The notes: generated from the letters alone by a model not told the origin. A stretch of DNA of 64,000 nt from Neoscytalidium dimidiatum (GCA_037367355.1 CM074696.1:124001-188000), one strand, 5' to 3'. Counted from the stretch's first letter, positions 31,376 through 44,665 are shown. Numbers and translations are program-made.

Positions 31376-32934
31376 ATGTCCAGCCCTCAGTTCGGCACCC
31401 GCCAGCTCTTCTGGGACGGCAAGCCGCAGCCCGCCTCGTCGGGCCAGACCTTCCAGTCCATTGACCCCGCCACCAACCAACCCATTGCCACCATCCAGTC
31501 CGCCGCCCATGCCGACATCGACCAGGCCGTGGCCTCCGCCCAGAAGGCTTTCCCCTCCTGGGCCTCCACCCCGCCCGTGCAGCGCGCTCGCATCCTGCTG
31601 AAGGCCGTCGAGCTGCTCCGCGAGCGCAACGACGAGATCGCCCGCCAGGAAACCCACGACACCGGCAAGGCCTACAGCGAGACCAGCACCGTCGACGTCG
31701 TCACCGGCGCCGACGTGCTCGAATACTTTGCCAACATGGTGGCCGGCGGCGGGCTGAACGGCGAGACGGTGCGTCTGCGCGACGACGCCTGGGTCTACAC
31801 CAGCAAGGACCCCGTCGGCGTGTGCGCAGGCATTGGCGCCTGGAACTACCCCATCCAGATGTAGGTGCCGCCCAGTTGACTAGCACGCTGTGACTGCTGA
31901 CACGGCGTGACCGCAGTGCCCTCTGGAAGTCGGCTCCCTGCCTTGCCGCCGGCAACACCATGGTCTACAAGCCCTCCGAGTTCACTCCGCTGCACGGTGA
32001 GACCCTCGCCCAGATCTACACCGAGGCTGGCGTGCCTCCGGGCGTCTTCAACATTGTCCAGGGTGCCGGTGATGTCGGCGCCTACCTCACTGCCCATCCG
32101 GGCATTTCCAAGGTTTCCTTCACCGGCCAGGTTAGCACCGGCCAGAAGGTCGCCGCTTCTGCCGCCGGCGGCATGAAGTACGTGACTATGGAGCTGGGCG
32201 GAAAATCCCCGTGCATCATCCTGCCCGACTGCGAGGTCGAGACCGCCGTCGACGGCGCCATGATGGCCAACTTCTTCAGCACCGGCCAGGTCTGCACCAA
32301 CGGCACCCGTGTCTTCGTGCCCGAATCCATGCTTCCCGCCTTCGAGAAGACGTTGCTCGAGAAGATCCAATACGTCCGCCCAGGCAACCTGTTCGACTTG
32401 AACACCAACTTCGGTCCGCTGGTCAGCGAGGTCCACTACAAGAAGGTCGTCTCCTACATCAAGCACGGGGTTGAGGTTGACAAGGCCAAGCTGCTCACTG
32501 GCGGGCCCGATGCTCCTCAAAACGTGCCGGCTGAGCTGAAGAACGGCTTCTGGGTCCAACCCACCGTTTTCACCAACTGCACCGACGACATGAAGATTGT
32601 CAAGGAAGAGATTTTCGGCCCTGTCATGAGCATTCTCACCTACAAGACGGTCGACGAGGTTGTTCGCCGCGCCAACGACACGCCTCTCGGCCTCGCTGCT
32701 GGCGTCTTCACCAAGGACCTGAACACTGCCCACAAGGTCATTCAGCAGCTCCAGGCCGGTATCACCTGGATCAACACCTGGGGCGAGAGCCCTGCTGAGA
32801 TGAGCGTTGGTGGCTGGAAGAGCAGCGGTGTTGGCGTCGAGAACGGCCGCAAGGGTCTCGAGGCTTGGGTCAAGAACAAGAGCACATTGGTGGACATGAG
32901 CGGCCAGGTTCCCACCGTTTTCTCCAAGTTGTAA
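31376..32934 (+). CDS. Betaine aldehyde dehydrogenase
   Basis: Two exons, 31376-31860 and 31917-32934, with a 56 bp intron; 500 residues, the usual length for the ALDH superfamily. The join restores [16 protein letters not shown]. Visible landmarks: the cofactor-binding WNYP and KPSEFTPL segments, general base Glu254 in [10 protein letters not shown], nucleophile Cys288 in [12 protein letters not shown] (spacing 34, as expected) and EEIFGPVMS. The GQVCTNGTR form is typical of betaine aldehyde dehydrogenases. Reaction: betaine aldehyde + NAD(P)+ to glycine betaine. The frame is open upstream of the ATG into Arg/Ala/Pro-rich sequence, but no in-frame ATG is there, so 31376 is taken as the start. 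Divergent to choline oxidase, so both steps are probably induced together. Confidence 0.9.
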
Positions 32935-35900
32935 GGGGGTTTATCAAGCAACCGAAAAGTTTAGGATATCAAGCATAGGATCGGCGTTTGTTTTGGAAAC
33001 TCAGTCAGTTGAAAACATTACACGACAGTTACGGGTGTAAAAACGGCTGCATATGATTAGCTGCAGCAATATAGACAGAATGAAGAATGAGCAAATGACC
33101 TCTGCCGCAATTCTGGTGGTGGTGTGAGAGCGGAAAATTGCCTGTGAAACTATCCTGCAAGCTTGCCCTTCACTCCATTCTCTCTCCGTTTCCCACGGCG
33201 GAGCCGGCCGTCACTCCAATCGGTACGCAGCACGTCCAGCGCCTCTGATGCAGATGGATGGCCGCTCTGCAACCATCTTGACTCGTTCAGACGTGGTCAT
33301 AGCTTTTGAATGACGACTGCCTCGCCTCGAAAACGAGTCAAGCACGCGGGGACTGGTGGGGACACCGTTCAGCCTGTGCTCGCGCGTTGCCTCTCATTAT
33401 CCTATCTCTCCGTCCTTCTTTTCCTGTCTTTTTTTTTTTTTTTTCGGGCGTCCCGGATGCCGCGCGCGTGTGCATTTGCAAATGAAAATTCCACCTTCGG
33501 TGAAACGAGGGCCGGACTCCACTACCGCTGCGGGTCCGTCCATCCCCCTCCCTGCAGCACTAATTGTACATACTCGACAGAGGTCGGAGATCGGGGATCG
33601 GGGTGGCTATCGGACGACATTTCGAATGGCTTGCCGGTGTTTGCAGCCTCCCGGCGCGCTCCATCATCCGCGGCGCTGTGCCCAAGCGAGATCGGGAGCC
33701 TCATCCACGTGCTCTTGCAATTCTGATTTCCTGGACAAAGAGTAATAGAATAATATAGATTTTTTTGCTGGCCAGTGATCGCGCCTTCTAACCGCAGCAC
33801 CTAAGAGCCCTACGGTCCGAGACCGAGAGCGGCTATCCCGGCGACAATCGTCTAGCTTCATCTCCAATTATCAAAAAGCGTTTCAAAAGCCAGTAATTGT
33901 AATACCTCGTCTCTCTCTTTCTCTGTCTCTCTCTCTCTCTTATCCGCCTCACGCATGGTACGAGCCAGGGCGCAATCAAACCAATGAGCTAGCGTCGGGG
34001 CTGCCGCCTGCTTGATAGCCTTTTTATCATCTTCGCTGACGATATCGTCTTCATCAGCCACGCAGGGCCGTCACCGCGGCCCGAGAAGGAACAGAAAAGG
34101 AGGGTGGAAAAGGCGCTTTAGCTGCAGGGACAACCGGCCGGGTAGTCGGAAGAGCCCGGGGTGGGTGGACACCCATGTGTCAGAGCCCCACAGCCCCACA
34201 GACGGCTCTTCGATGAGGCTTGGCTTCCCGTTTAGGAAATGTGGGGGCTCTGTATGCTTTGGATTTTTTTTTTTAAATCTCGCGCTCTGATTGTTTGCTC
34301 GGGGGGAGGAGGCCTGTCGGGGCTGGATATGTCGGTGAGTGGTGTGATGTACGGAGGTAGTGTTTTGCGGCGGGTTCCATTTTCCGCTTATCTTTTTTTT
34401 TTTTCATATGGGTTGCGAGGTCCTCCGCTCCTTTTGCGTTCCAGTGGACCTTGTCCCTCATCCTTCTCTTCTATCGTAGTAACACCTCATCGTGCTAGAG
34501 GACATCACTAATTTCTTACCACTGCGGGTGTGCTCTGTTTTGCGCTTCCTTTTCCATCACCTACTCCATAATTCCATTCTCTTTCCCGTCTCTCCATATT
34601 TCAGATTCTACTCATCTTTTGGGTGGCAGATCGCTCCACGCTCTCCAGTCGTAGCACGGTATTCAACCCACCTTTCTGCATGCTTTTCTTTTCTTGATAT
34701 TGTTTTTTCTTTTCTCTTTCCTCCTTTCCTTCCTTCCTTTCTTCCAGCATTCACAAGCTACAGAATGCTATTTCCTCACTCCCAGCCCGATTGGCCACAT
34801 ATCCCGACTACCCGCGAAAGACCTGGACCAAGAATTCCTCAGGCCGCATCATGACCACCCAACCCTCAGCACCCCAGACATTCAGGAGAACAGAAACAGC
34901 ATGAACGCAACCGTTCCGTGCCAGACAGGCGTGCAGTGTAGTGCGCACATTTTCTTCGGCAGCAGGGACCGCCGCTCCGCTTCGCTCCCCCCTCGGTCGG
35001 ATCGATGTTCATTGGGCCGGATGACTGGACGGCTCCCCGCCTACCTGGGGCCCGGTGTGGTCGCAGTGCCGATGCCCGCCCGCCCAACGGCGTGATTTCC
35101 ATCCCAGCTCTTCGCGTCCGTCCTGATGTTGTTGCGGAACGCATGTGCGGGCTCGACGCGGGCAAAAGAGGAACGCCATGCCGGCCGCTGAACACCCGCA
35201 AAATCTCTCTCTCTCTCTCTCTCTCTCTTTCCGTTCTCCGCTGTCCAGCAACGAGATATGGCTGCGAGATCTCCCGGGTGTGTGCGCACCTCAGGCTGCG
35301 TTTAGAATTTGCGCACGGTGGCTACAGTGCTTCGGCCGCTGCGTATCCAAGCGCGACGGGGAGGGGCTGAGCGGACCGCCAGACGAGAGCCAGGCGGGCT
35401 TAGGTAAGGAGTTTCCTGCGCTTGTTTGGTCTGTCGAACAAGCTTTTTCATTGTCTTCTCCCTGATAGGGAAACTTTTTGTTTTCTCCCTTCTTCCTCTC
35501 TCTCTCTCTTTCTATTCCACCTTGGAAGGGCGCAACCTCGTCTCTTGACATCAGCTCCTCTTACTACCTTCTCAGCTGTGGCCACTGCGGCAGGTAACAT
35601 TTCGATATTCCGTGGGACTTCGGAATCAGCAGCAGAGCCTGGCGTGTTGTATCCTAATGGTGGATCCAGGCAGTGCACTTCGCTGAAGCTGGCAAGCGTC
35701 CTGTTCGTGAAAAGATGCTCACTTGTATGTGCTCATTAACGAATGATACTTCTGGAGAGCTGTAAGAGTCGCGGCTAGCCCAGAGCGGAAAAGTTGCAAG
35801 GTAGAAGTTTAAATTTTTTTTTTTTTCTCACTCTCTCTCGGAGACGTGTTCGAGGGTGAGTGAGGCAGCGAGGCAGAGCGGGCGGAAAGAAGATCAAAGG

Positions 35901-38344
35901 GTCGTCGTGTTTGCTTCTGCCGCCTTAACAAGGGGCTAATCCTTATCTTTTATCTAGTAGGACATGTGAGAGAGCGGAGATATCGTAAAGGTCAACAAGA
36001 GCATTGGAAGCTATGTGAACGATCAGTGGACTACGTGCGTTCCACGCAGTACGTGACTGGAATTCTCCTGAGGAGTTTTCATTGGAGAAAACCGCGAAGT
36101 GGCGAGGAATTCCTAAAGATCTTGACGCATTGTTTTAGTGGGTTCTCGCTACATGCGACGGTAATCGAACCGCAGCGGCTGGTAAGAAAGAGACGGTGGA
36201 AGAAGAAGCGTCCGAAGCAGTGGGTGGTCTCAATACCACAGAATCCGTCTCTTCATACCTCCAGTTAAAGCGCATGAGAAACCTCTTGTTTTTTGAGAAC
36301 TCGATTCTGACCAACCTGCTCACCCTCCACCAACGCAACTTTATCCTGTGCTTTTCTGTCTCCTAGTGGCCTCTAAGACTGGATTCGGTACGTTTGTACG
36401 TAACCTACTTTAGTTTGGTTGTCGATTCAAAACATTTCACTGGCCTGTTGAACCGGAAAGAGAAGATACTATTTAAACAATTCGAATGCCGCAGCCGGTC
36501 AAAGACCTCGTGGTTCTCTTGAAAACTCCGTATACTTCGTTGACTGGACATTTACTGGGGGTTTGATAGGCATTGGTGGTCAGCCGGAGTAGCTCATGAG
36601 CCGTTACTTAGGTGATCTGGTTGGTATGCAGGAGCCCTCGGGAGGCAATCGGTGGAAGCGGGCGCTCGGGAAGGTACTCGGGAAGGTACTCGGGAAGGAC
36701 TTCGGTAGGCGCTCGGGAGGCGTTCGGCTAGATGCTGCTCAACGCACGGTGATGTCAATAGATGACAGGGGAATGAGGCAAATGGAGACCAATAAGCTTT
36801 CCTATCTGGAACGAGACACATGTTAGCGGCTACGCTTATATCTCTTACCTTTTCGGGAAGAGGTATGTTGAACTACACTGGTGCTGACAGGATGGTAAGC
36901 ACTCAATTCACTAATATATTTCCGGTACCCAAGTGTGTGTATGGCCGGCGCAGTGGAGTTATCGAGTACTCGGAAAGATACTTGCAGCCACGAGCAACTC
37001 CAGCGTCCCCGAACCTCTGTGCTCATGCCCATTGGCCTTGTACCACCCAACGAGAAATCGCGTTCCAGAAAGCCGACAGTACAGGGGCTATGGTCTGACC
37101 AGTATCCGGGGTTTCCTTGACAGCTTTTGATTTGGAGTTTGCCATCGTTCGCGGTGAAGCAATCTTATCGTCGGGTATCTCCACGGGTAATGTCATAACC
37201 GGATCCACGTGTCTTGTGAGGTTGTTTTGAGGACGTTCGCCTTGCGCTGTCTGCACTGCCTGGAATTAAAAGCGCCATCGCGGCGAAAAGGCTGCAGAAG
37301 GAGTCGTTGCAGGAAGACGATACGAGAGGACTGTTAGTCAGAGGGAGTGGTGTCTCAGGACGGCGAGCGACTGGGCGATTGGGGAGTTCCAGAAACTCGA
37401 GCACACACCAGTCCCAGGGGAGAGGATCTTGGGATAGGCTCAGGTGGCTTTGGCCTCTTTTGGAATAGAAGCAGTAAAAGGGTCCGAATTTGACCTTTCA
37501 TCCACTACGCATCACACCATCTTGTTCGGGGTTGGGCCCGCCATGTGAAATGCGGGGAGAACATCGAGGACGAAAAGAGGTGAGGATCGGGCGTCGCAGA
37601 CGTTCAGAGGGGGCCAGTATCGTGACGAAGGGCCGTCAAAACGGCGGGCTGGTCGGCCCAGGGGTTTTGTAGGTCTCATTGCTACGGATTGTGGCGCGGG
37701 GGGATGGCAGCCGACTGCTCTCGGATGCGCACGGCAGCCGGGCCGGTGGTGCAGAAGTGCGAATTGTAAGCAGATAAGGTGGTGTGCGGGAAGGGCCAGG
37801 GAAGGACGGGCTCTTGGCAGGGCTCGCATCGAGAGCGAGCGCGCGGGCGGAGGGAGGGAGATGCACGAGGTAGGGCAGGGGAGCAGCGCCACCGCTGCAG
37901 CGAGGACGCGCAACGTGGGCGCAGGGAGGCACAGGCGGGGAGCCCAGCGGACGGCGGACGAGTGCTGCCTGCCCGCCCCTCAGACCAGGTTTCACAGCAC
38001 GTATCGCCCTGTTCGCGGGGCCGCCAGGGAGAGCTAATTTTGAAAACAAACTTGACCCTACTACTTCCTGGTGCGAAGAGGTGTGCTCCTCGAAGCACGG
38101 GCGCCGCCCTAAACAGCCTGCCAGCCAGCTTAAATACACTGCGTCGCGCGGCCAAGCGCCTCGCTCCTCGCACTCGTATCCACTCCCTCTCCAACCCGAA
38201 CCACCTCTCCCCAGACCCTCCGCCCTACGAGTCGCCGCAACTTACCAGAAAGTATACCACCGCCGGATCCAACCCTGCGAGTCCCTCGACACCCCCCCCC
38301 CTCCACTGAGCGAGCGAGTCCAAGCCGGTGGAGCCAGCGCCGCC
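32935..38344. other. 5.4 kb region without a supported gene
   Basis: Scattered short frames only. Contains T and CT/AG microsatellites (for example T run near 33429-33444, CT runs near 33913-33940 and 35208-35229, T runs near 34263 and 34395) and an imperfect 12-base repeat at about 36665-36700. The right end (37,700-38,340) is GC-rich and leads to the UPC2-like gene. It may hold long leaders, noncoding transcripts or decayed sequence; I see no transposon ends. Confidence 0.45.
36630..36730. repeat. Imperfect short tandem repeat based on CTCGGGAAGGTA
   Basis: At least three direct 12-base units (36665-36700) flanked by related GCTCGGGAGGC copies on both sides. Confidence 0.7.
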
Positions 38345-39951
38345 ATGATCCCCACCGGCTCTCGGAAACCGCACCGCAAGTCTCGCAACGGCTGCGGCCA
38401 CTGCAAGCGCCGTAAGATCAAAGTACGTGAGTGACTGCTCGATTGGCTTCCCCGCGTTCGAATGACGCTGCCGTCGCCGCCCTCGCCTGTGCTATGCTGT
38501 CTCCTGGCGCTTTGTCCGCTCCCTCAACCCACCATCTGTCCATCTGTCCCCTTCCCAGGGCCCCTCCTGCGACTGTCTATCCCATCTTCGTTGCCTACTC
38601 TTTCCTTCAATCACCCTCATGCTCGCTTCATCGACCTCGTCCCCCTGAGGCCCGCAGCAATGGCATCCATCACGTGATGGCGAACTAATCGGTGCATCAG
38701 TGCGATGAAACGAAGCCGCATTGCAGAAACTGCATCAAACACTCAATAACATGCGACTTTCCGGAGATCATGGCCCGCAAGGCCGCCTCGGCGTCGCAGA
38801 GCCCCCATAGTTACATGGGCTCAGTATCAATCTCCAGCTCCGTCGGCAACCCCCACACCCACAGCGAAACCACGCCCGGGTCGGTATCCGCACATGCGGC
38901 AAGCCCGCATCTGGGCGGCGATACCATTCCCCTTCTGGAAGACGAGTCTCATCTAGCCTTGAACATGGTTGACCTCGAGCTGCTGCACAACTTCGTGACC
39001 TCGACATGCTTCACCATCTCCCAGAACCAGGAACTCCGCACATTATGGCGCGTCGAAGTCCCGCGTCTGGCCTTCCAGCACGACTTCGTCATGCGTGCCA
39101 TCCTGGCTGTGTCGGCATTGCACATGGCCCATTGGAAGCCCGATAGGGCTGACTTCTACATCGCCCGTGCCATCGCTCACCACAAGATTGGCCTGCGCGG
39201 CCCCACGAACATCCTACCCCACGTCACTCAAGACAACTGCTCCGCCTTGTACATCTTCAGTGCTCTGACCGCCATCCTCAGCCTCGCCATGCCCCGCAAG
39301 CCCGATGACATCCTCTTCGTCGGCAGCGAGGGCGTGGCCGAATGGCTCTTCCTCCTCCGCGGAATCGGCAGCATCATCGACAGCTCGCGCGACTGGATCC
39401 TTAGCGGCAGCATCGGCGCCATGATCCACCGCATCAACATCCCCGGCGTAGACCCAGCGCTCCAGGGACAGCAACCGCAAGGGCCGGGTAGCGTCGACAG
39501 CAACGGCAGCGGCAGCGGCATGGTGACGACGCCGACTGTCGACCAGGCGCGCCCTCCGGAAGACGACCACCTACAAGAGCTGCGACGCTTCATCGAGCGC
39601 GACATCGGCCACGACCAGGATCAGTGCCGGATCTACATGGGCGCGCTGGACGAGCTGGCCAAGAGCTACACGCACATCTTCAACCTGGGGCCCACCGACT
39701 GCAACCTGCGCAGCATCTTCTCGTGGTCATGTCAGGTCTCCAACGACTACCTCAACCTCCTCTCTCAGCACTCGCCCCACGCCCTCATCATTTTCGCCCA
39801 CTACAGCATCCTGCTACATCGCCTCGACTCCTTCTGGTGGGTAAAGGGCTGGGGCACCCATCTCATCATGCGTATATATCATCTCATCGAGCCCGTGTAC
39901 AGGCAGTGGGTTCGGTGGCCGATCGAGGAGATTGGGTGGGTACCGAGGTAG
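38345..39951 (+). CDS. Zn(II)2Cys6 transcription factor, UPC2-like (sterol uptake control type)
   Basis: Two exons, 38345-38422 and 38701-39951, around an unusually long 278 bp intron (GTACGT...GAACTAATC...CATCAG); 442 residues. Splicing completes the zinc cluster: CGHCKRRKIK joins CDETKPHCRNCIKHSITC (C-x2-C-x6-C-x6-C-x2-C-x6-C). The basic RKPHRKSRNG before it, and MVDLELLHNFVTSTC with the following helical domain (about 135-440), are typical of the UPC2/sterol uptake control subgroup. In yeast, Upc2 binds ergosterol through its C-terminal domain and activates sterol genes; whether this protein senses sterol is inferred from the family only, since many members of the subgroup have other roles. 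A Gly/Ser/Pro-rich insert lies at about 290-315. The next gene on the same strand is the RTA1-like gene. Confidence 0.88.
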
Positions 39952-42483
39952 TACTTTTGTCTTTCGGCGAAAAGGAGAAGTTCTTCAACCGCATTCGTTT
40001 CACGGAACCAGAGGCTGTGGAATTCTGGTGTTTATCGAGCATTCTAGAGCGCAGGGTCATATCATTTACTGGGAGAGTCATCGCTTACGTTCTCACGGGA
40101 CACGGAACTTTTTGTATGGACATGTCGGACGTTAGGAGGAGTTTTCTTTTCTGCATCAGAACTGGGATGGTTCCTGTGGCAAAGGCCGTGTACAGAACTT
40201 CAAGAAAATGTCAATTCCTCAACAAAGTGTTGCTTGTCTCATGCTTAACCTTGATCGTCTACGTCTGGAGTATGATGACCTGCATCGCTACATACACTTT
40301 ATTCCAGCCGAACCCGTGAAATGCAGTAAACTGCACGAATTCTATCCCAAGCCTTTCGATCCAATTAAGCCTTTTGGTGCTGAGGAAACCTCTGCAAGAT
40401 GATGGTGTAAGCAGCCAAGGCGACCTCAGCAGCAGATCCCTAAAAATCACGCACACGGCAAATCGGCTTTCGGATCTCTCATTTACCGATGCCAGCAAAA
40501 TGCGTATCATCCCGCCGGCAATAGTCGTCGTCATCTCCTGCAGATTAATCGCCTGTTGCCAAGCGGGACGAAAAGAATCGGACATGACAAGAAAAAAAAA
40601 GGGAAGAGGATCTCCACACGCCCCTCCCATCATGCGACCACTTCGAAAATAGCCACAAACCCCGCCCGCAAGCCTCCACAAGACGGGTTCTGTCGATCAA
40701 ACAGGTGGCTTGTCGGCGCGGCCGTGACCTAGCGTAGGGCTGTGATATTTTGTGCACGTTCAAGCACTCCCGACAGCAACCTATTTTTGAGCACTGATGA
40801 CGCGGTCCCTCCTCCTCCTCCTCCTCCCCTTCTTCTTCTCGCTCTCAGGGACCCCACCATTCACGGACGCTTCTGTAGCCGACGGCTTCCTATTTTACCG
40901 AGAACCGTCGACGTTTGAAGTTGCAGATCAAATGACCGTGAGGTGTCTTGGAACCGGACGTTTTCGCCGTCCGAGGCGCGTCCTTGCTTCTCAGCTTTAC
41001 GGAAGGGGCGGACTTCCGAGAGAAAGAGGCGTTGTTTATGAAGCAGATTTTTCCCCGGTGTAGGTTCTTACACTTCTCTTACGGTCTCTCTCTCTCTCTC
41101 TTTCTCTCTCTATGTATATATGTATATATATTTCAGAATGATTCCCCTCCTGAACCAGCGAAACGGTCCTTCTTGTCGAGGGCCAGGGCAGGCAACTCGT
41201 CACTCACTTCACCGCCACCTGTTGCTCCTGCATCGATTGCCGCTCGAGCGCTCACATCAGAAACGAGAACGAGTACGGCAACGAGAATGCTGCGCAGTGC
41301 CGAATGCTACCGCGTGAACGTCTCCACAGTGGGTGCCGATTGGCGTAGTGGCTGACGAGATGACGACGCAACAGCACTGACTGCAGGAAGTAATAGCAAA
41401 CCGCACGTATGAACTGTAAGGTATTGAAAAATCAAAGCATCAGTGAGTGGGCCCCCTCAAACATGAATGTTCCGCAGCAAGAAGGCTAAGCAACTAGCCA
41501 AGTCGCTTGGCTGCGGTTGGATTCTAGGCCGCCAAACGCAGCAGAGACGCTTAGGAAAACGCGCGCAAAGAGCTATGGAGCGAGAAAGAGAGATAGAGAG
41601 AAAGAGAGGGGATGAAACCAGAACGTGTCTAATCCCGATGCCTTCTTCATCTTTGACAATTTTCCCATACTAGCCGGAACGGCTCTAATAGCTGGCAAGA
41701 AAACTCAATTCATCACCCCAGCTACGAACACGAAAAATTCGGAAGCCAAGACCGTTACCGAGACTTATACATGCAGGAACCCGAAACACGAGCACGAGCT
41801 CGGATCTGGCGCAACCGCCTTCACCGCACGACGAACGTTAATGCACGTGCCTTTCCCGCAACTAAAATTCTCAGGAAGACCGGAGCCTTACAAAAAAAAA
41901 AAAAAAGGAAAGGTCGACCGCCCCCCCGGCCAGTGTGCTGGGTCGAGCCGTGTGACGTAGCCGCGCCATCGCACACCGTAGCGTGACGACGGCTCCCAAG
42001 CCATCAGGCCCGACTTTGGCCCTTTGCGCCAACGCTATGCCAAAGACAACACGGCGGATGGCCGGCGGTCTGGACTTTTTGGGTAAAGGCGGATGAAATG
42101 TGTTCCGGACAGCGTGTGGCTGGCGATTTGATACCGGTCCGTATCGACGACGTCCGTGGACTAGCAAAACTGCAGGCGGTCAGGGAACCGGTGCCGCACA
42201 CGATAACCAGATGCGAAAGGAAAAATGGGCGAACGAGAATGATATAGATCAGATCGATCGTGCCCTCATAACTGTAGGAAAGCACGCCTACGGAAAAAAG
42301 AAAAAAAGAAATAAGCGCTATCTCATCCAAGATGCCGCATGATCTCACCACGCATCCACCCGGCTAGCAGCCAGATCCTTGCCACGACCTGTAGGGCTGA
42401 ACAAAAGCAAATAACAGTAAATGCCACACCAGCCACCGTTGAGCGGGGTTCGGGTTTTCGCCCCAGTCTGGAGGCAGTGGAAG

Positions 42484-42517
<34 letters not shown>

Positions 42518-43627
42518 AGACTGTCATGCGGCTCGGGTTGCAGTGCGCGTGGCACAGCACCTCGAAACCAGGCAGGCGCGTTCTAAAAAAGGGCGGACCC
42601 CTCCCCGCGTGCCGTGCATCCATTTATTCTAGAAAAGGGCTACCTTGTGGGCTCGGGTGCCAAGGCTTCCTTTGGCTAGTCGTCGTGGAGGGGGGGGGGG
42701 GGGTTTGAGGAAGAAGGGTCCACGATTGCCGACACCGAAAGAGCCTCATCCTTCCTTCGTGTCCGTGTACGTATCCGGCAAACCGAGCCCACGGGAAAAG
42801 CGATACGTACACACCCGCCTCTACCTTTGCTCGCGAGGAAATCGGGTTCGAGTCGTGGGCCGGCCCGCCCCAAGGATTCCTGCCCTGCCGCCCGACGTGA
42901 TTGGACGATTCGCGTCTTCTTGGTCCTGCTAAGCACTCTGCCAATCCTCTATTTTCGTATCGCTGACATTGCTTGTTCCTCGCCGTGCCTGGCCCTTTCG
43001 CCGTGGCAGAAGAAGCGAAGAATTCGGGATGGCAGGAGATCTCCGGCCCACTCCTAGGGCTAATTTACTCGTGGCTGCGAGGGCGGGGTACGGATGGTGT
43101 GATAGCGGCCTGGTGGTTGGCTGGCTGGCCGATTTGAGTTGTGTGTGTATTGAGGTGGCAGTTGCTCTGCGGTCAGTGTGTACGCGTCCTATCTACTCTA
43201 TCGCCCTCGCGTTCAGTGCTGTGCACCTCGCTTCCGCTTCTTCGTTTTTTTTTTTTTTTGTATCCCGAAATAACCTTCCCGTTCGGGAGAACTGTATCTC
43301 GTTGTTATAACGTCGAATAAGTGGTATAAAGTGTTCCCTGCCATCACGGACGGGTTGTGTCATCTCATCACCAACGACCAACGCCAACCCTCACCTACCT
43401 CTCAACTTCTCGATCTTCCGAGACGACGGTCTCCTCTTTGCAATCAGATTCAAAACAGACCAATCACGAAGCACGACAAACCTGCACGAACCTTTCTTTT
43501 CCTTTGAGACATCAAACTTTCTTGACGAATCTATTACTTCTCTTTCGCTTTTGGAAGGAAGGACTACCTCTCGGCGCCGTATATCCCAAAAAAAAAAAAA
43601 AAGTAATCACGCCACACGCCAGGCAAA
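39952..43627. other. 3.7 kb region without a supported gene
   Basis: Holds simple repeats: CT run (about 41085-41110) followed by TATATG, A14 (about 41893-41906), GA run (about 42487-42516), G14 (about 42691-42704) and T14 (about 43246-43259). An A15 tract ends 25 bp before the RTA1-like start. No coding region could be defended. Confidence 0.45.
43588..43602 (+). repeat. A15 tract in the leader of the RTA1-like gene
   Basis: Fifteen adenines on the coding strand ending 25 bases before the ATG at 43628. Confidence 0.8.
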
Positions 43628-44643
43628 ATGTCAAACCAAACCCACGACTTCGTGCTTTACCACTACAACCCATCCACGCCATTGGCGATCGCCTTCGTCG
43701 CCCTCTTCGCCAACACCACGCTCCTCCACATCTGGCAGCTGATCAGACGGAGAACGTGGTACTTCATCCCCTTCGTCATCGGAGGCGCCTGTGAGTTTAC
43801 CACTACAAATGAGTGCGTCGGAAAGAAGGCAAGGAAGCTGATTGGTGTGACCAGTCGAAACGGTCGGGTATCTCGGGCGCTTCATCTCCAGCCGACAAAC
43901 TCCTGATTGGAAGACATGGCCGTACGTCATGCAGAGCTTGACCCTCCTGCTGGCGCCCGCCTTCTTCGCTGCATCCATCTACATGGTCTTGGGTCGCATC
44001 ATCCGCTTGACCGACGGCTCGGCGCATTCGCCAATCCGAGTGAATTGGTTGACGAAAATCTTTGTGCTTGGCGACGTGATCTCCTTTCTCGGACAGAGTG
44101 CTGGTGAGTCTAAGATGATAGAGCTCCTCACGAGAGAAGCTGCTGACGATCGAAGGTGGCGGTATGCTTGCCAATGCCAAGACTGATAGCAAAGTCAAGT
44201 GGGGCGAGAGAATCATCATCGGTGGTCTCTGCGTGCAGCTGCTGTTCTTCGGCCTGTTCATGCTTGTGGCCGCCATTTTCCACATTCGCATCCTGCGAGT
44301 GCCCACGGCGAAGGCCGACTCGCTGACGGTGCCGTGGCAGCGATTCCTGGTCATCCTGTACGCCGAAAGCATCCTGATCATGGTCCGGTCCGTCTTCCGC
44401 GTTGTCGAGTACATTCAGGGCTCCGACGGGTATCTGATGAGCAAGGAAATGTTCATCTACATCTTCGACGCATCGTTAATGTTCCTCACCATGGTCATCT
44501 TCAACATCTGGCACCCCAGCCGCATCATCAGCCGCGATGCGGCGGCGAGGAACGCGTCCGATGAAGAATCCGCGCACAGCGGTCACCAGATGCTTCAGCA
44601 GTGGAAGCCAGCGCACGCTTCGAGACACTCTGGTACAAGATAG
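43628..44643 (+). CDS. RTA1-family seven-transmembrane protein (lipid-translocating exporter type)
   Basis: Three exons, 43628-43790, 43855-44103 and 44156-44643, with introns of 64 and 52 bp; 299 residues. The start MSNQTHDFVLYHYNPS and the membrane segments are characteristic. Splicing restores GGAFETVGYLGRF and QSAGGGMLA, both conserved in the family. About seven hydrophobic helices run from residue 20 to 265 (for example TLLLAPAFFAASIYMVLGRI and LLFFGLFMLVAAIF), followed by a polar tail. Family members (yeast Rta1, Rsb1) sit in the plasma membrane or ER, and confer resistance to toxic sterols or release sphingoid bases. The substrate here is unknown. The stop codon lies only 22 bp from the stop of the converging Zn2Cys6 gene, so the two transcripts must overlap or end very close together. 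Confidence 0.92.
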
Positions 44644-44665
44644 AGTTCAACTACCAAAGCCTTTT

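Noticed and set aside
33950..34025. tRNA-like segment on the minus strand (TAGCTCATTGG and a CTCGTAC loop)
   Set aside because: The anticodon stem does not pair and no T-arm follows at the right distance.
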